A stretch of 64,000 nt of DNA from Obelidium mucronatum (Eukaryota; Chytridiomycota; Chytridiomycetes; Chytridiales; Chytriomycetaceae): contig JAIVFH010000150.1 in assembly GCA_025765595.1 (NCBI GenBank), positions 1-64,000 on the forward strand, given 5' to 3'. The notes under the pieces were generated by a model. That model did not search any database and was not told where the DNA came from. It saw only the letters and a list, made by a program, of their open reading frames with translations. Shown in pieces: positions 1-13,450 of the stretch. The position numbers and the translations under genes are program-made. Each line of letters begins with the position of its first letter. Positions within the stretch are counted from its first letter, which is position 1.

Positions 1-465
1 TCGAATATTGTGTCGTCGAGATGTCGCCACTTGGCCTCAAACTCGTTGCTTCCGATCAGCGTCACGACTCGGCCTGGCTGTGACGGCGTTCCTCGGTGAT
101 CATGCGACCCCTGATTGGATGAGGATAAAGGCAGTTAAATCATGAAGAGATCGAACGTGGACCCCTCAAACCTGCCAGAAGCGGCGATGCATCGATCGCA
201 CATAGCTCACAACCCGTCTTTCGTAAGGAAAGTCTACTTTCCAGATCAGAGACCCGTAGCCGAAAACCCAAAAGCCAGGTTCTCCGTTGTCGTTGGTGGA
301 AATTGGTTGGGTATCATCCCGTGCAAGTGACATCTGATTTAAAATAATAATAACAATATAAATATATGTATATTTGTATGGACTTCAACGAGCTAGTATT
401 TTGATAAGTTATGATTTGAAAAAGCAAGATCTTGACTTCACAAAAACAAAACCTCATCATCAGAA
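1..465. other. Left-edge region without a confident gene
   Basis: Apart from the weak family fragment at 142-330, this stretch holds an AT-rich block (about 331-430) that probably serves as the promoter of the sterol reductase gene starting at 466. I see no RNA gene or repeat. Confidence 0.5.
142..330 (+). pseudogene. Possible C-terminal fragment of the unknown family at 37.8-39.7 kb
   Basis: The open frame contains a stretch '[13 protein letters not shown]' followed by hydrophobic residues. It resembles the segments 'RNPTFIKDLYF' and 'HPDFIQTLSGYWY' in the two tandem genes at 37808-38767 and 38897-39706. The upstream part of the frame has stops at about 100-140, so this is either a broken copy or the last exon of a gene lying left of the window. 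No other domain is visible. The match is short and was judged by eye, so the call is weak. Confidence 0.2.
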
Positions 466-2348
466 ATGCCACTGACAAAAGACCTCATGGATCGACTGCA
501 TTCACTCGCAGAACATTGGCTCACGTTGGAGCATGCGCCAGAAGGAATCCTGCTGCTATCAATCATCAACTTGGCAATTGGAGTCTCACTGCCAGTTCAA
601 ATAATTGGCTGTCTAATTTACGCTGCCGTGTTTACTTGGATGGTGATCAAGAGATCTGACCAGAGGAACTTGGAAATGTTTGTGCGTCAGTTAACTTTAA
701 TCAGTTGTACTAACAGTGCCATGTGTGTGTGGTGAAAACAGGCAACACGATAACATCAAACATCAGAAAGCTGCTGGATGGACTATCGTCAGTCTCCTTG
801 CTTCTGTCTTTATCCCTCTTTCATTCAAGTATTTGTTCCTTGCTATGGACTTTCTTATCGCTGGAATCTTGCCGTTATTACAAGTGAGTGGCTCTGACCG
901 CTTATCCAAATCAGTTCATCATTATCAACTGAGAAACTGAATGTGCCACCTCTCCCTTCCTAAGGTTATCGAAATATTTTCGGTTATTCACGTGCTTTTA
1001 ATGATTGTACCCGGCTCGAAAGTGACTGGATATGTCTGCTCTTTTGATGGGAAACCGCTTGAATACACATTGAATGGACTCAATGTCCTCATCGTAACCG
1101 CAGCTTTTTACGGCTTCCTTGTGCATACTGGAGTTAAAGATGCAACTTACTTGGCTTCTCATTTCATCGAATGTTGGTTTTGGGCGGCTGTTATTGGTCT
1201 CTCTCTGGCTTATGGTTGGTGTTTATTTTTTGAGTTTTCCCTACACAGACTTCTGATCGAAGCGCGTTACTAGCTGCTGATTCCGCGGCACAGAAAATCA
1301 AACCTATTGATTCAAAATACTAACGCTGCTTGACTCGTGACCAACTGTCCTTTGCAACACAGAAGGATGATGGGTCAATTGATGTGGAGCCATTGCTGGC
1401 CAAATTACCTACCAACAACAATAGCATTTGGGCATTGGAATACTTTAATGGATTGTTTTTCAACCCGCGTCTTTTCAATGTGGATGTCAAAATGGCTCTT
1501 TACTGTCTCGGTGCAGTAATGCTTCAACTCAATATCCTCTCGATGGTGGCTCTGCATCTTCACAGCAACGGTGGTGTATTAGCAAACGCGGCCCTTGTAT
1601 ATGCTTCGTTATTTACTTGGTTCTTGATTGAGTACAGGTATTGTTCACGAATTCGCGATTTCCCGCTTTTTTTTTTTGATTTGATTGGTTGAATATCAAC
1701 TTTGTCTTCAACAACAGTTATTTTGAAAAAGTACACCTCTACACGTACGATCTATTTTGCGAAAAAGTCGGTGCAAAGTTAATTTTCGGTTGCCTCGGAT
1801 TCTATCCATTATGCACTGGAGGAATGGTTCTCTCTCATTTCGCACCCCACCAGAACCCCGAGCTATATCCCTCCGATCTTTCCATCATCTCGTCACTCTT
1901 GATTTCAATCCTTTTTTTCTGTGGCTGGACTCTAACACGCGGCGCCAACATGCAAAAGTTTTACTTTAAACTGGATCCTACTGCAACCACAGTTTTTTTC
2001 GGTCTGGTGCCTCAACAAACGATTCCTGGGTCTCGGATTTTGTATTCTGGATTCTGGGGTGTGTCTCGACATGTCAACTACCTTGGTGAGATCCTTCAAG
2101 GTGTTGCGTTGGCGCTTCCTGGGTTTTTGGTCTTGTCAGCAGCTGTTGCTGCTGCTACTGTTGTCGATGGAGGTGGCGGGGTTTCAGGGTGGTTGGCTTG
2201 GGTTCCTTGGATTTATCCATTGTACTACGTTTGCTTATTTGTTCCCAGGGAGAGAGACGATCATGTGATTTGCAGCAAGAAATACGGAGATACCTGGGTT
2301 GAATACTGCAAGCGTGTTCCTTACCGGATCGTTCCTTTTATATACTAA
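466..2348 (+). CDS. ERG24: ERG4/ERG24-family sterol reductase (probably C14 reductase)
   Basis: This is a polytopic ER membrane enzyme expected to reduce a sterol double bond with NADPH in sterol synthesis. Exons read as 466-681, 767-883, 965 to about 1218, 1363-1637 and 1718-2348. Family marks are 'VPGSKVTGY' with 'DGKPLEYTLNGLN' in exon 3, 'NPRLFN' in exon 4, and 'GFWGVSRHVNYLGE' plus 'YGDTWVEYCKRVPYRIVPFIY' at the C-terminus. These are typical of C14 sterol reductases and the lamin B receptor family. The join between exons 3 and 4 could not be made in frame: a TACTAAC branch-like site at 1318 and an acceptor at 1362 are clear, but the matching donor is not. It may be a Delta7 or Delta24(28) paralogue, since the family members look alike. 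An AATAAA signal follows the stop. Confidence 0.8.
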
Positions 2349-2492
2349 ACTTTCGAATAAAGAGGTTGTGTAACATTTTTTTTTGGTTTATTTGTCTCGT
2401 TGAATCTTCTTGTTATCAAACATCAACAAAGATGAAATATAAAATAAAATAAAAATAAAAATAAAGAGAAATTCAGGTAGCATCACCTTTTC

Positions 2493-4173
2493 TCAGTTTG
2501 TTTTGGATACTTGTACCTCAGAATCTACCAATATTTCACAACTACACTTGTCAGCTCTGACGACCAGCGCGCAGTTGGGGTCCACACCCAAAGCCTGTGC
2601 AGTCAGAGCAGCCAACGGACAGCCAGGGTCAAGCATCGAGTCTACGTCATTTGTAAGGAAACAGTCGTTGCTGAGGCCAGAAGTACTGCGCGCAAACCCC
2701 TCAGGGAGGTGCAGGGACAGTTTCGTGAGGACGACACTATCGAGGTCAGGCGCAACTGCTGTCTTGAACGCAGCCAAGAGATTTCCAACAACGGGCTCAA
2801 TACCGGCAAGCACAGCAGGAAGCGTCTGCAAGACAATCGCGATCATATTGCTGTCATGGGAAACATGAAGCAGTGGCATTTCCCTTTCTTCGTCATCCTT
2901 CCTATTGAGAGTTTTGAAAGACATTTCCGCCCAGCGTTGCTCGTGTTCACTCACGACACTCGTGAGAGAAAAAACTGCTGGGATGACACATGAATAACTG
3001 ACAATATCATGAATATTCCCATCGCTTGTACCCGCACAAAGACAAACGGGTCTTTGATGGGTGTCCAATCGAACCATAAGGATAGAAAGGCCCGTATGAA
3101 AAAAAGTAATTTTTTCACGGAACTTGGACGGAATTTCAGTAGATTTGCACAGAGTCTGAACTTCATCAAACAGAAACACCAGGGGCGCGTCAGATCTGAC
3201 CCCAAACGCAAGGTCCGTCAGTCGCATAAATTCTTTCATAACATGGTCAGTTGAAGACACCCACACAGAATCAAGCCATTCCTTGAACTTATGTTGGCCA
3301 GTCTCAACCTGTGCATTACATGGAAACTCTCGGAATTGAAAATGAATTCCATCCACTTCGCACCCTGCAAACATCCGACACAGAAAAAAAACCATGAGCT
3401 GTTTCAGAAAGGAGTCTGCCTCAAATACACTTGTAATCTGAATCAAATGCTTCGAGAAATCAAAGGAGAGCACACGGCCAATAGCGGCGGCTTTTACAAG
3501 ATCAGGGCATTTCAGAGAAAGTCCAAGCCGCTGGGATCCAACGCACTTCAAAAAAAATGTTTTCCCGGTTCCTTGACTCGAACAGACAATCAAAGGACGA
3601 TACTTCTGCCAGCGACGTCGCTCGCTGAGGATGTCATTCATTTCCTGAATAGTAATCCTATCTCGACCCAGCAATGAAATGTTCTCATTGAACTCATATT
3701 CAGAAGAACCAGTGAAGAACGGAAATTCCAATTTGTAGCTGGCAGGATCAAACGGCGGCCCTGATTCTGCTGCTTTGAAGCCCTGTGTTTAGTAAAAATC
3801 AGCAGACCAAAGAGACTTTCCACTTACGCTTCTCCACTTTGATGACCAGTGCGCACTTTGAGTCAACACCCAGAGTTAGCGCAGTCAGAGCAGCCAGCGG
3901 ACAGCCAGGGTCGAGCATTGAGTCCGCCTCATCGACCGCAAAGAAACAGTCTTCGCTGAGGCCACAGCTGCTGCGCGAAACACCCGCAGGGAGATGAAGA
4001 GACAGTGGTGTGTTTGTGGGAAGCCCAAGCAGCCCTTGCGAAGGCTGCACTGCACATGCAGACACCAGATTTCCAACAACGGATTCGATGCCTACAAGCA
4101 CGGCGGGAAGACTCTCCTGCGGAATCGCGATCGTGTTTTTTCCGTGGGAAACCCAAACACGAGGTTTCATCAT
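2493..4173 (-). CDS. CRN-like P-loop NTPase flanked by two copies of a header-like domain
   Basis: The model has two exons, 4173-3828 and 3772-2493, joined by a short intron with donor GTAAGT and a TACTAA branch site, giving about 541 aa. The first exon encodes a domain of about 110 aa with 'LPAVLVGIESVVGNL', 'LSLHLP' and 'DSMLDPGCPLAALTA'. The middle carries a P-loop ('SSQGTGKTFFLKC', preceded by 'RPLIV') and a Walker B-like 'LVFLFDEVQ'. The last ~115 residues repeat the first domain at roughly 60% identity by eye. Crinkler proteins of oomycetes and chytrids have an N-terminal header followed by such an NTPase; I infer relationship to that class from the order and motif style. A C-terminal second header is unusual. 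It could also be a damaged tandem array of header-NTPase units. Confidence 0.5.
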
Positions 4174-4249
4174 TTGTAGAAATTGTTTGTGAAATAAAAA
4201 AAAGAAAGATTGGTTCAACATTTCATTAATTTCAAACACCCAACAGACA

Positions 4250-7200
4250 CTACTGATTCGGCGGTGGTCGCTGCTGGTTTGCATTTGGACGCACGCGAAT
4301 GTGGGGGCGGATCCCTGGGGGCCGCACGGAATTGCTGCTAACAACCCCTTGGCTTTGACTTTGTGCATTTTGCGATGGGGAAATTACTGGACGCGGTCCT
4401 CGAGGCCGGATATTCATTCCTTGCTGCTGCAGCATCCGTGCTGCGCTGCCGCCTTGGCCAGAAGTAGCAGCAGCGCCACTCGGACTCGCCTGAGGGCGCA
4501 CTTGCTGAGGGGACTGTCCAGGGGGTCGTTGAAGACCTGGTCGCGTTGGCAGTGGCTTGATAAAACGTCCCGTTGGCGTTCCAGGCGGGGCTTGGGCGGC
4601 TGCGCCTGGGTGTTCTGTGTTGATTTTCCTTGTTAAAAATAGTGTGGCAAGGAAACAAATATAGGGTTATCACGTACGCGCTGGGATGGGTGCCATCGCT
4701 ACTGGACTGGGAGCAACTGATACCGAGGTCGAAGATACCAGAGGGTTTCCAAGAGTTACCACTCCAGCCGCCGTTTGTTTTTGATTTTTCATTGCCTGCA
4801 GCTTCTGCTTGAGCAAAGTCGTTTTATCGTTGGGTGGGGATGTGGCTGGAACCGCCCTTGATCCTGTTTGTGCAGCTGGAGTCGTATTAGGCTTATTAAG
4901 AACTCCTGGTTTCGGTGTAGGAGTTGCAACAGCAGTAACTCGCGGCACAATATTAGTGGCTACTGTGGTGGGCGTTCGTTGAATCTTGATTACAACTGAC
5001 GGCGTTGGCACATCCACTTGCGCCTTTACTTCCAGTATTGACGCTTGAGCTTTAGTCTCTGATGGCACTGACGAAATTTGGCCAGACTCGGCTGTGTTTG
5101 GACCAAGCGGCAGTGGTGTTGAAACAGACTTCACTTCGGTTGCATGAGACTCTGAAGCCGAAACATTTGCACTGGCGCCGTCCACTGACTCTTGTATCAC
5201 ATTAGAAGCATCCTTAGTTGCATCATCCCCCAATTCCCCTTCCTCGGCAGTTTCGTCTGTGCCAGTAGTATCCATGGAAGCAGCATCGAATTGAGGAATA
5301 AGTGGGCCGTCGTCATCAATCGACATTTGATTCGCGTCGCTGATACCCTCCGTGATGACTTCCCCAGCAGCAAGCACCACAGAAACAGCATCTGTCGTTT
5401 TGATCGCCGCTTCATCCATAACAGCATCTTCGCTGTTTTTTGCCACAGTTTCGACTGCTGTATCCACGACTGCAGCCAAGGACTCGTCAATTTTGATTCG
5501 TTTCGGAGAAGAGGCAGCAACGATATCATTGGTCGCATCAGCCGCAGCAAGTACCGCTGGTTGTTGCTCAAGATCAGAGGAGACAACCATAGTGTGTTCA
5601 TCGTCTCCTTCACGTTGGCGTTTTGGGCTCGGCACTGCAGCGTCTGCCAAGGGAAGAAGGATGGACTTCAAGACTGCAGGAGTTGCTGCAGGCAGCAGCG
5701 GTGAAGATACAGAATTGGATTCTTTATCCGCGCCACCTTCTTCAAGATTTTCTGTCATTCCGAACGATGCTAATGGCGCATCTGTTGCTGATGTTGCTAG
5801 TGCCGCAGCTGGTGCTGCCGGAGTCAATGATGATAATGATGGCGTCTCAGCAGCCGCGACTGTGGACTCAGTAGTTGCTGTAATTGGCTGCATCCCTGCT
5901 TTTTGAAGCTCTTCAATCTTCAACTCCATAACGCGAACTGTTTCCGTCAAATCCTTGACTTTGGTGTTGGATTCTTTGAGGCGGTCAATCATTCCCTTCA
6001 TTTTGGTGTTGGCAGTGGAGATGGTATCCTTGAGCTTTGCTCGCACTGACTCCAATTCGTTTGCAGTCTACCATAGCATTTTTTTGGAACAATCGAGTCT
6101 AAATCAGAAAAATATTCGGTTCCATACTTTTTTTTTTACCTCAACAGACTGTCCCGCAGCAGAAGCCTTCAGTTCCGCATTTTCCGACGCCAGATTCGTC
6201 AGTGAAGCTTTCGCCTCATTCAATTCGAGCGAGAGAGTTGCGATTTTCTGTTCAAGTGTGTTCTGGCTTGCCACCAACTCGAGTTTCTCGGCTTCAAATA
6301 CGCTCTGTACAGAATCGTATTTTACTGTCAGCGCAGAAATTTCGTCCTTCAACGCTTGATGTTCGAGTGGATCCACGCGCTATATATATAAATAATCAAA
6401 CACACACCCCATGTTGCTTTTTAGATTTTTTAAAAAAAGGGGATGCAACATTACACTATATTTTCCTAGAATTTGTGCAGCCCGATTCACAAGACGGCCA
6501 TTTTCCTCTTCTAGCGCATGGATTCTCGTGGTAAGAGATTCAATTTGGGTAATCATAACTGTGTGCTGGTCTGCAAAAAAAAAACGTCAGAACCAAAAAA
6601 AAAAAAAAAAAAAAAAGAATAAAAAAATAAGCAAACCTCTCAATGGCCCGACTTCAGAATCTTTGGTCTTGATTTGAGCTTCCAGCGATCGGATTTGGTT
6701 AGCCAAAGTGTTATTTTGAGTTCTGAGACTCGTGTTGGATTCAGTCAACAAATTGACACGATCGATTTTGCTCATCAACTCGGCATGGAGTGATGCGGAT
6801 TCTGAATTGAGATTCTTTTGACGCTCCTGATACATTTGTTTTCCAGCCAAAGAAAATAATATCAGATTGGTTGGTTGTGTGAAACGAAAAAAAAAACGAA
6901 CCGCATTCAAAACAGCCCGTGAATCATCCAGCGACTTTTGCAAATGATCCAACTGCGCTTGCATTCGATTCACTTTTTGCACAGATAACTCGTTTTCGCG
7001 TTCCAAAATGTCTTTTTCTCGGCGAAGATGTTGAATCAAAGAAGCTGCCCGTTCAGGCTCTTTCAAAGCCGGACTGGCCTCCTCAATGTCCCCCTTTTGG
7101 TGCTGATGCATGGATTTGAGGCGTTGTGAAAGCGCTTCAAACTGTTCGTGCAATACGGCATTTTGGGAGACCAAATCACGATTGCTGTTGAAACTAGGCC

Positions 7201-10200
7201 ATTTAGAAGAACGGAAACAGGACAGCAATTTTTTTGGTTACGTTTGCTGAGCCGCTTGGATGTCATGTAGGGACTGATTCAATTTTGCTTCGTAGGTTTG
7301 TTTCTCCTGTACCAACTTTTGCTCGGCTGAATTCGCCTTGTGCTGAATAAAACACAACACACGGTTAGAAACTTTAAAAAACAGGCTTTAAAAAACAAAA
7401 ACCTGCAGTTCCGCCGCAAGAGCATTCGCTTTTACAACATCTCCCCTCAAAGCCTCCAAACTCTTGATTCGCTCACTTTCCAGCAAAACAACTTTCTCAT
7501 AATCGATTCTCGCCTCTGACAGCCGCTGTTTGTACTTTTTCACTTCATTGGAGATGGCTTTGTAGTTGTTTTGCATGGAGTTCTCTGAAGTCCGTAACCT
7601 TTGCATTTCATCCTCCAGACGGCTTCTCTCCAGCAAAAATTCGATCTGGTCCTTGTCAATCTGGGTACGCTGCTCGGATAATTCTTCGAGTGCTTGAGAT
7701 AGTTTGCTTTCTGAATCAAGTCGGATTTTTTCAAGGCTGGAATTCATTCTCTTTGAGAGAAAACAAGTCAGGTAAATCATAATCCCAACGGCTTCTTTTT
7801 CTTTTCATTTACCTGTAAATTAGAAAGCTTTTCATCTGTTTCTTGGCGGTATTTGGCAAAGGTGTCGTCAAACTCTTGCATCTTTTCAGCCAGCTTATCT
7901 TCGGCAGCTTTGGCGATAGCTTTATACTGCTCAATGTGCTCTTTATGAGATTCCAGCGAGGACTGTGCAACTTGCAACTTGATCCTTTCAAACCCACAAG
8001 TCAGCTGCTGAACTTCAAAAATTGTAATTAAAAAAAAATCAATTACTTGGTGCTCGCCAAATCGTCCTGCAGAGCTTGAACTGAACCAATGTCTCCGGAA
8101 GCATTACCCCCAGGTCCAGTTATTTGGCCGACTTCCCGACTTGTGTATCTCGCTAAACTCTCTTCTGATTCCGCAAGTTTCACTTCAGTGTGCTCAATGG
8201 TTTTCGCAAGCTTTTGCTCCACGGCTTTTAGGTTGGTTACTTCGCTCGTCGCTTCTTGCAGTTGCGACGTCTTTGTACTCGTTTTTTTAACAACCATTTC
8301 CAAGAAATATGACTTAAAAAAAAACTCACCAGTCGTTCCATTTGAACTTGCAGCTCTTTCACTTCAGATTCAGCACGAAGCTTGAACATGTCAAACTCTT
8401 CACGGACAGTTAGGTTTTCTGACCGAATGGAGGCCCTGTTCAGGAAAAAAAAACGTCAAAACACAATACTTTGGTAGTACGATGGGAACGAAGAACTCAC
8501 AATTGCGCTTCATATGCCTTTTGAATTTCTTTTCCCTTTTCCGCAGATTCCTTCATGCGCAACTCGCCATCTTCAAACATTCCTTGCAACCGCTTCAAAT
8601 GCTCTGTCGCCAAATCTCGTTGCACAATCAGTTCTTGATTTTCAGTCTGAAGCCTCAATTCGCTCGCTGCAATGACAGATTTTTCGCCATTTACATGCTG
8701 GAGTTCGTTATTGGCGGTGTCCAGACGTTGTCTTATTTCCATGTATTGATTGGTTAGTTCCTGCATTCGGGCTTCTTGTGATGACTGAAGATCCATTAAT
8801 GAATTGATTCGGTTGTGTAGCTCGTCTTTTTCCTTCTTTTGAAAATCAGAATGTTCATTGAGACTCTTGTACCTCTCTTCAGGCCAAAAAAAAAAAAAAC
8901 AGCCCCTGTAAACAAAAGTCCAAGACAAAAAAAAATTATAGCAATGTACCTTGCAAATGATCCAACGACGAGTTCAACTTTACAACATGTATCTCTAGTT
9001 CATTCTTGGACTTCATCAATTCCTCATTTCTTTGTTTCAACGACTGCGTGTCGGTACCCGTCTCATTGCGGAATTCATCAAACTCAGTCTGAAGCCGTTT
9101 ATACATGGACTCATAGTCATTGCTGTTTGCAGGCTCGCCGTTCTCTGGTTTATCTGAAAGAGACACACCGTCACCAACCCCGCTAGCAGAACCAGAAACA
9201 CTGTTTTCCTTATTGTTATAGTTGTCTAGCAGCCACTTGATTTGATCTCGTTCACGTTTATAAGACCCAGCCTTTAATTCACTGACACGGAAATTCTCCT
9301 TCAGCTCCTGGCATTCCGCGCGGATTTCTTGCAGCTCAACAGTAACAGATTTCATGCGAGAAAGCGCCTCCTTTTCTTGTGTCAGCTTTTCTATGAACTC
9401 CTGGGATGATTGAAGGGCACTTCGGAGGTGCACGTTTTGGGACTGCAGTTCTTGAATATTCGAAAAGAGGGTATCGTTTTCCAATAATGGAGCTGATGGT
9501 TCCACTGCGCCAGTGCTGATGCGGCTTGTTTCTGATTGAAGCAAAAGATGTTGAATTTGCTTGCTCAGATTCTCGCTTTCAAGGACGCTGGCTTTGTATT
9601 TGGATTCGAGACATGAAAGAGATGTTTGAAGAGAAGTGATGGTGGTCTGAGACTCCTTTTGTTCGGCATGGGACATATCAAGTTGTGACGAAAGCCGCGC
9701 GACTTCCTTTGACAAGTTGCGCTTATCAGTTATTGCTTGTTTGATCAACGGAGCCTATGGTTTTTGTTGTCATTTTTGAGTTTCTGCAGATTTATGTGTT
9801 CAAAACATCCACTAACTCGTTCATTGATATCAGCCACGATCGAGTTCAGGTTTTCATTGAGACGGAAAGTCTCGCTTTTGAGCCGAAGGTTTTCTTCCTT
9901 GAGTTCGGAATACTCTGAATACTGAAGCCGAGTTATTAGCAAACGAACAGAAAAAATCGTAGAAGCTTACAATCTCAGTGAACGTTTTCCCAAACCTTTG
10001 ACTAGACATTGCAGCCTGGGACGCTGGATTTAAGAGGGATAACTGAATTTTATGACGATAAGCCCAAGTCTTTTAAAAACATCAAACATTCGTTACCGTA
10101 GCATTTTCTCCTCCCCTTTGCCTTAAAGTCTCAACAGTGCTATTCAACTCATCAATCTTTTCGTCTCGGCTTTCCAAATCCCGTTTTAAATCTCTGACGG

Positions 10201-11442
10201 AAGACTCCAGTTCCAATCGTGCCTGAATTGCTTGACTAATCTCGTCCTGGGCTTTATGGGCGGTCTCCAAGCACTCTTGCATTCGTTGCGCATACTCTTC
10301 TGATTTCGATTTGTAAAGATTCGCCAGGGATTCTTGCATGTTGAGTTCGGTTTTGAAGGATTCTTCATGCTGAATGAGGCGCGACTCAGACTGGAGTTGA
10401 AAACGGATGATGAGTTATAAGGACAGGAGCAAATACAAACACTCACATGCTCCAGTTTTGAAATGAGTTCCGAAATTCGAGTTTCGTTTGCATTTGTTTT
10501 TTCAATCAAGGCCGCGGACTTTTGTTCAAGAGAAGCTTTCTCCTGCGTCAAAGTTTCCACTGTTTTGGAAAGGAGGGCAACTTCTGCTGTCTGATTGAAG
10601 GTGTCAATAGAGGAGAAATATAGGAAAAGAGGGATCCCAACCTTACTTTCCCGAAAAGCAGAAGACTCTAGAGACTTTCTCTCTAACTCGGAATTCAACC
10701 AGTCTACATTCTTCTTCAATTCCACCCTCTCCTTTTCAAAAGCCACCATTTGAATTCGAAAACGAGTTTCCTCGGACTGGCTAGAATGGGCCAGAGCGGA
10801 CGATGCATGCATATCTGAATTCATTGTTTCCAATTCTTTTTGAAGCCTGGTTATTGTGTCTTTGAAGAGAAATGAGTTGAGGTGTTTGGCCAGAATCGAC
10901 TGAAACCTTTCGCATCGGATGCTTCCTTCTCCTTCAACTCGCGATCTCGCTTCAAAACCTCCGCTTCTTTTTCTTTTTCATCAATGATTCGTCTTGCTTC
11001 AGCCAGTTGAGCTGCACTGTGCTCCAACCCACTTCGAGCATTTGACACGGAAGCTCTCTCTGATTGGAGCTCAAGTTCTGTCAGAAACCATTTAGAAACA
11101 AAAGAGTAAGAACAAGAGAAGAAAGCAGGACAAACCCAAGGAGGCAACTTTAGCCTCTAGAGACTTTGCAGAATCCAGTTTCGACCTCAAGGCCCTTGCC
11201 TCCGCTTCCAGCAAATGCGCTCTTGATTCTGAAGAAGAAATCAAAGCATTTTTTGATTTTCAGTTCCTGATGCAAGCCGCCATGTTGGATTTCAGTTTTG
11301 TACCGAGTTCATCTTCGTCGCTAACGAGAGGCTTCTGGAGCACTGGCTCTGCTTCTGAGGCTTCTTTCGCTTTTTGGGCTTCGAGCTCTGCTTTTCTTTT
11401 TGCCAGCAAAGCTGCGAGTCTGGAAACCGGGTGTGCCTCCAT
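4250..11442 (-). CDS. MLP1: Nuclear pore basket protein TPR/Mlp1-like
   Basis: This is a long coiled-coil scaffold of the nuclear pore basket. I could chain 21 exons in consistent phase: 11442-11304, 11228-11136, 11077-10907, 10859-10647, 10586-10447, 10390-10097, 10042-9971, 9921-9817, 9754-8950, 8876-8501, 8435-8330, 8270-8047, 7984-7813, 7750-7403, 7342-7242, 7193-6902, 6826-6637, 6570-6455, 6379-6140, 6067-4678 and 4614-4250. The total is about 1,983 aa, close to yeast Mlp1. Nearly all of it is heptad-rich. The family's central motif is seen as 'LLNPASQAAMSSQRFGKTF' followed by 'TEIYSEY' across two exons, and 'AKLKDTISTANTKMKGMIDRL' resembles the conserved end of the coil. The C-terminal ~460 residues are acidic, Ala/Ser/Thr-rich and then Pro/Gln/Arg-rich, as in TPR tails. 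Some acceptors (for example at 7184/7193) have close alternatives. Confidence 0.88.
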
Positions 11443-11498
11443 TTAATTCTGAAGTTAAAACTATTATTTATTATTTATTATTTATTTTTAAATCGAAA

Positions 11499-12317
11499 AT
11501 GGCATCTGACGACAATTTCAACATTGACACGTATCTCCGGGTGGAGTCCACAAGCTTCACCCAGGACAAGGAAGCAGAACGCATCCTCGCTCTCGCAGAT
11601 AAAGCCGCAAATCCCTTGGAAGTATTGGATCTAGACCACAAGCCATGGCTGCTTGGGAAGCTTGAGGAGAAGGACATCAAAGCCACTTACCGTAAAAAGT
11701 CGCTCTTGCTGCACCCCGACAAGTGCAAGCATCCGCGTGCACAAGACGCATTTGAAATGCTCAAGAAGGCGGAAAATGAGCTGATGGAGGAGGGCAAACG
11801 GCAGTGGCTGCTGGGTCTTGTTGGTGCGTTTTCTCGTCTTGTGAAACCCTGTTTGGATGTACTTTTTCATTCATACTGCAACTGTTAGGTGAAGCTCGAA
11901 TTGCTGTTTTCAAAAGGAAGAACCTCATCAAACAGAATGCCACCACTACCAACAACATACCACTTCCAGACCCCGAGAAGGCTTCTCAAGAATTCAATAT
12001 TTTAGTTGCAGCTGTTAAAGTCGAGACGAGAAAGCTTTTGGTTGATCAGGGACAACGTGATTCAGTGCGACTGAAGAATGAAGTGGAGCGAAAGAAGGAA
12101 GAGGAAATCCGTGTTGCCGATGAACGCAAGCGAAAACTGGAAAACGATTAAAACTTGGGAAGAGGTGAGCTGCATGTCATGGTATTGGGCCTCTTCCAAC
12201 CGTTTTTATTTCCAGGGACGAGAAGTACGAGTCAATGACTGGCGCAAGTTTGTAAAGAAGGGCGATGCAGCGGCCAAAAAGAAGAGAAAAGGAAATGGAC
12301 CGGAATTACTTGGATAA
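11499..12317 (+). CDS. DNAJC8: DNAJC8/Spf31-like J-domain protein
   Basis: This is a small spliceosome-associated J-domain co-chaperone. Exons are 11499-11823, 11889-12164 and 12216-12317. The J domain has 'LEEKDIKATYRKKSLLLHPDKC' with the HPD motif, and the family's leading segment 'FTQDKEAERILALADKA' is present. The C-terminus has the family pattern 'TWEE' then 'REVRVNDWRKF' split by the last intron, ending in a Lys-rich tail. Between 'KRKLEND' and 'TWEE' (about 12148-12152) the frame shifts by one base: removing a single T restores it and no intron fits. That is more likely a sequence error than loss of the gene. The stop lies 64 bp before the TFB1 start. Confidence 0.85.
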
Positions 12318-12381
12318 TAATAAAGAGTTTGAAGCTTGAAATCTTGTTACTATTTATTACTAATAAGAATAATAGTAAATA

Positions 12382-13390
12382 ATGTCTCAATATTATTCCG
12401 TTCAACTCAAGAAGAAAGACGGCCGCCTCTCTCTGACTCCAGCGGCAATTGTCTTTGCTGCAAACAACTTCAGCAGCAGACTCAGTCTCGGTGCCAACCG
12501 CCAGAGTAAAGTCGCAAGCTGCCAATGTTGTTTCGGAAAAGAACCCAAGAGTGGTCCTCAAGATCACTCTGGTTGATGGCGAAGCACTCAACTTTGTCTT
12601 TGTGGGTCAAGGCGCTGAAGCGTCAAGGTGTGGTTTGCAATTGGCTTTTGGCCCTTCCTACACGCTAAATATACTCAAACAGGACCCTCTTTTCAAACTC
12701 ACTCAAAGCCGCCCTGGCAATGAAACAACAGCAGCAACAGCAAGTATCTGATTCCAGGCCGAATTCAGCGTCCTCTGGTTCAATCACTGCCCACGATATC
12801 CAAATCAGACAGGCTCTCTTAATGAACCCAAAATACAAGGATCTCGCTCAACTCCATCGCGATCTTGTAATTGGCCAAATTATTTCAGAGCACGACTTTT
12901 GGCTGTCTCGAAAAGAACTGCTTGTGAATCAGGATTGGGTTTCGGGAATGAAGAAGGGCCAATCATCAGCTTCCCTTGTCGATGTCGTTCGCGCAGCTGC
13001 AGGGAGCTCATCGAATTCTTCAGGAAGTGGTGATAATGGTGAGCACAGATTCGAACGCTTAATTGAACTCACTATTCGTCATCAGAAGTGGAAAAGCAAG
13101 ATCCTTCACACCCAACAACGACAACAGTCAAATTCACCCCCGAGATTATCCATTCTATTTTTGTGCAATCTCCTGCCGTTCAAGTCGCCTATGAGAAGTA
13201 TGTTCCAGAAAAAATGAGTGAACGAGAGTTTTGGACAAAGTATTACACGTCCAAAGCGTTCCACGCTCTGAAGGCTGGAAAATCATCTAGTGGCGATCGA
13301 TCTGAAATTTTCAGTGAAGGGGAAGCTGAGATTGAAGATGGTTGGTTATTTATTATTTCATTTCTTGTCATGCTTGTGTTTACCCTCTCC

Positions 13391-13450
<60 letters not shown>

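Noticed and set aside
4301..4636. Plus-strand ORF opposite the TPR C-terminal exon
   Set aside because: Shadow of the Pro/Gln-rich minus-strand exon, with no independent features.
11400..11498. Upstream extension of the DNAJC8 frame
   Set aside because: It overlaps the antisense start of the TPR gene. The ATG at 11499 directly precedes the conserved J-protein N-terminus.
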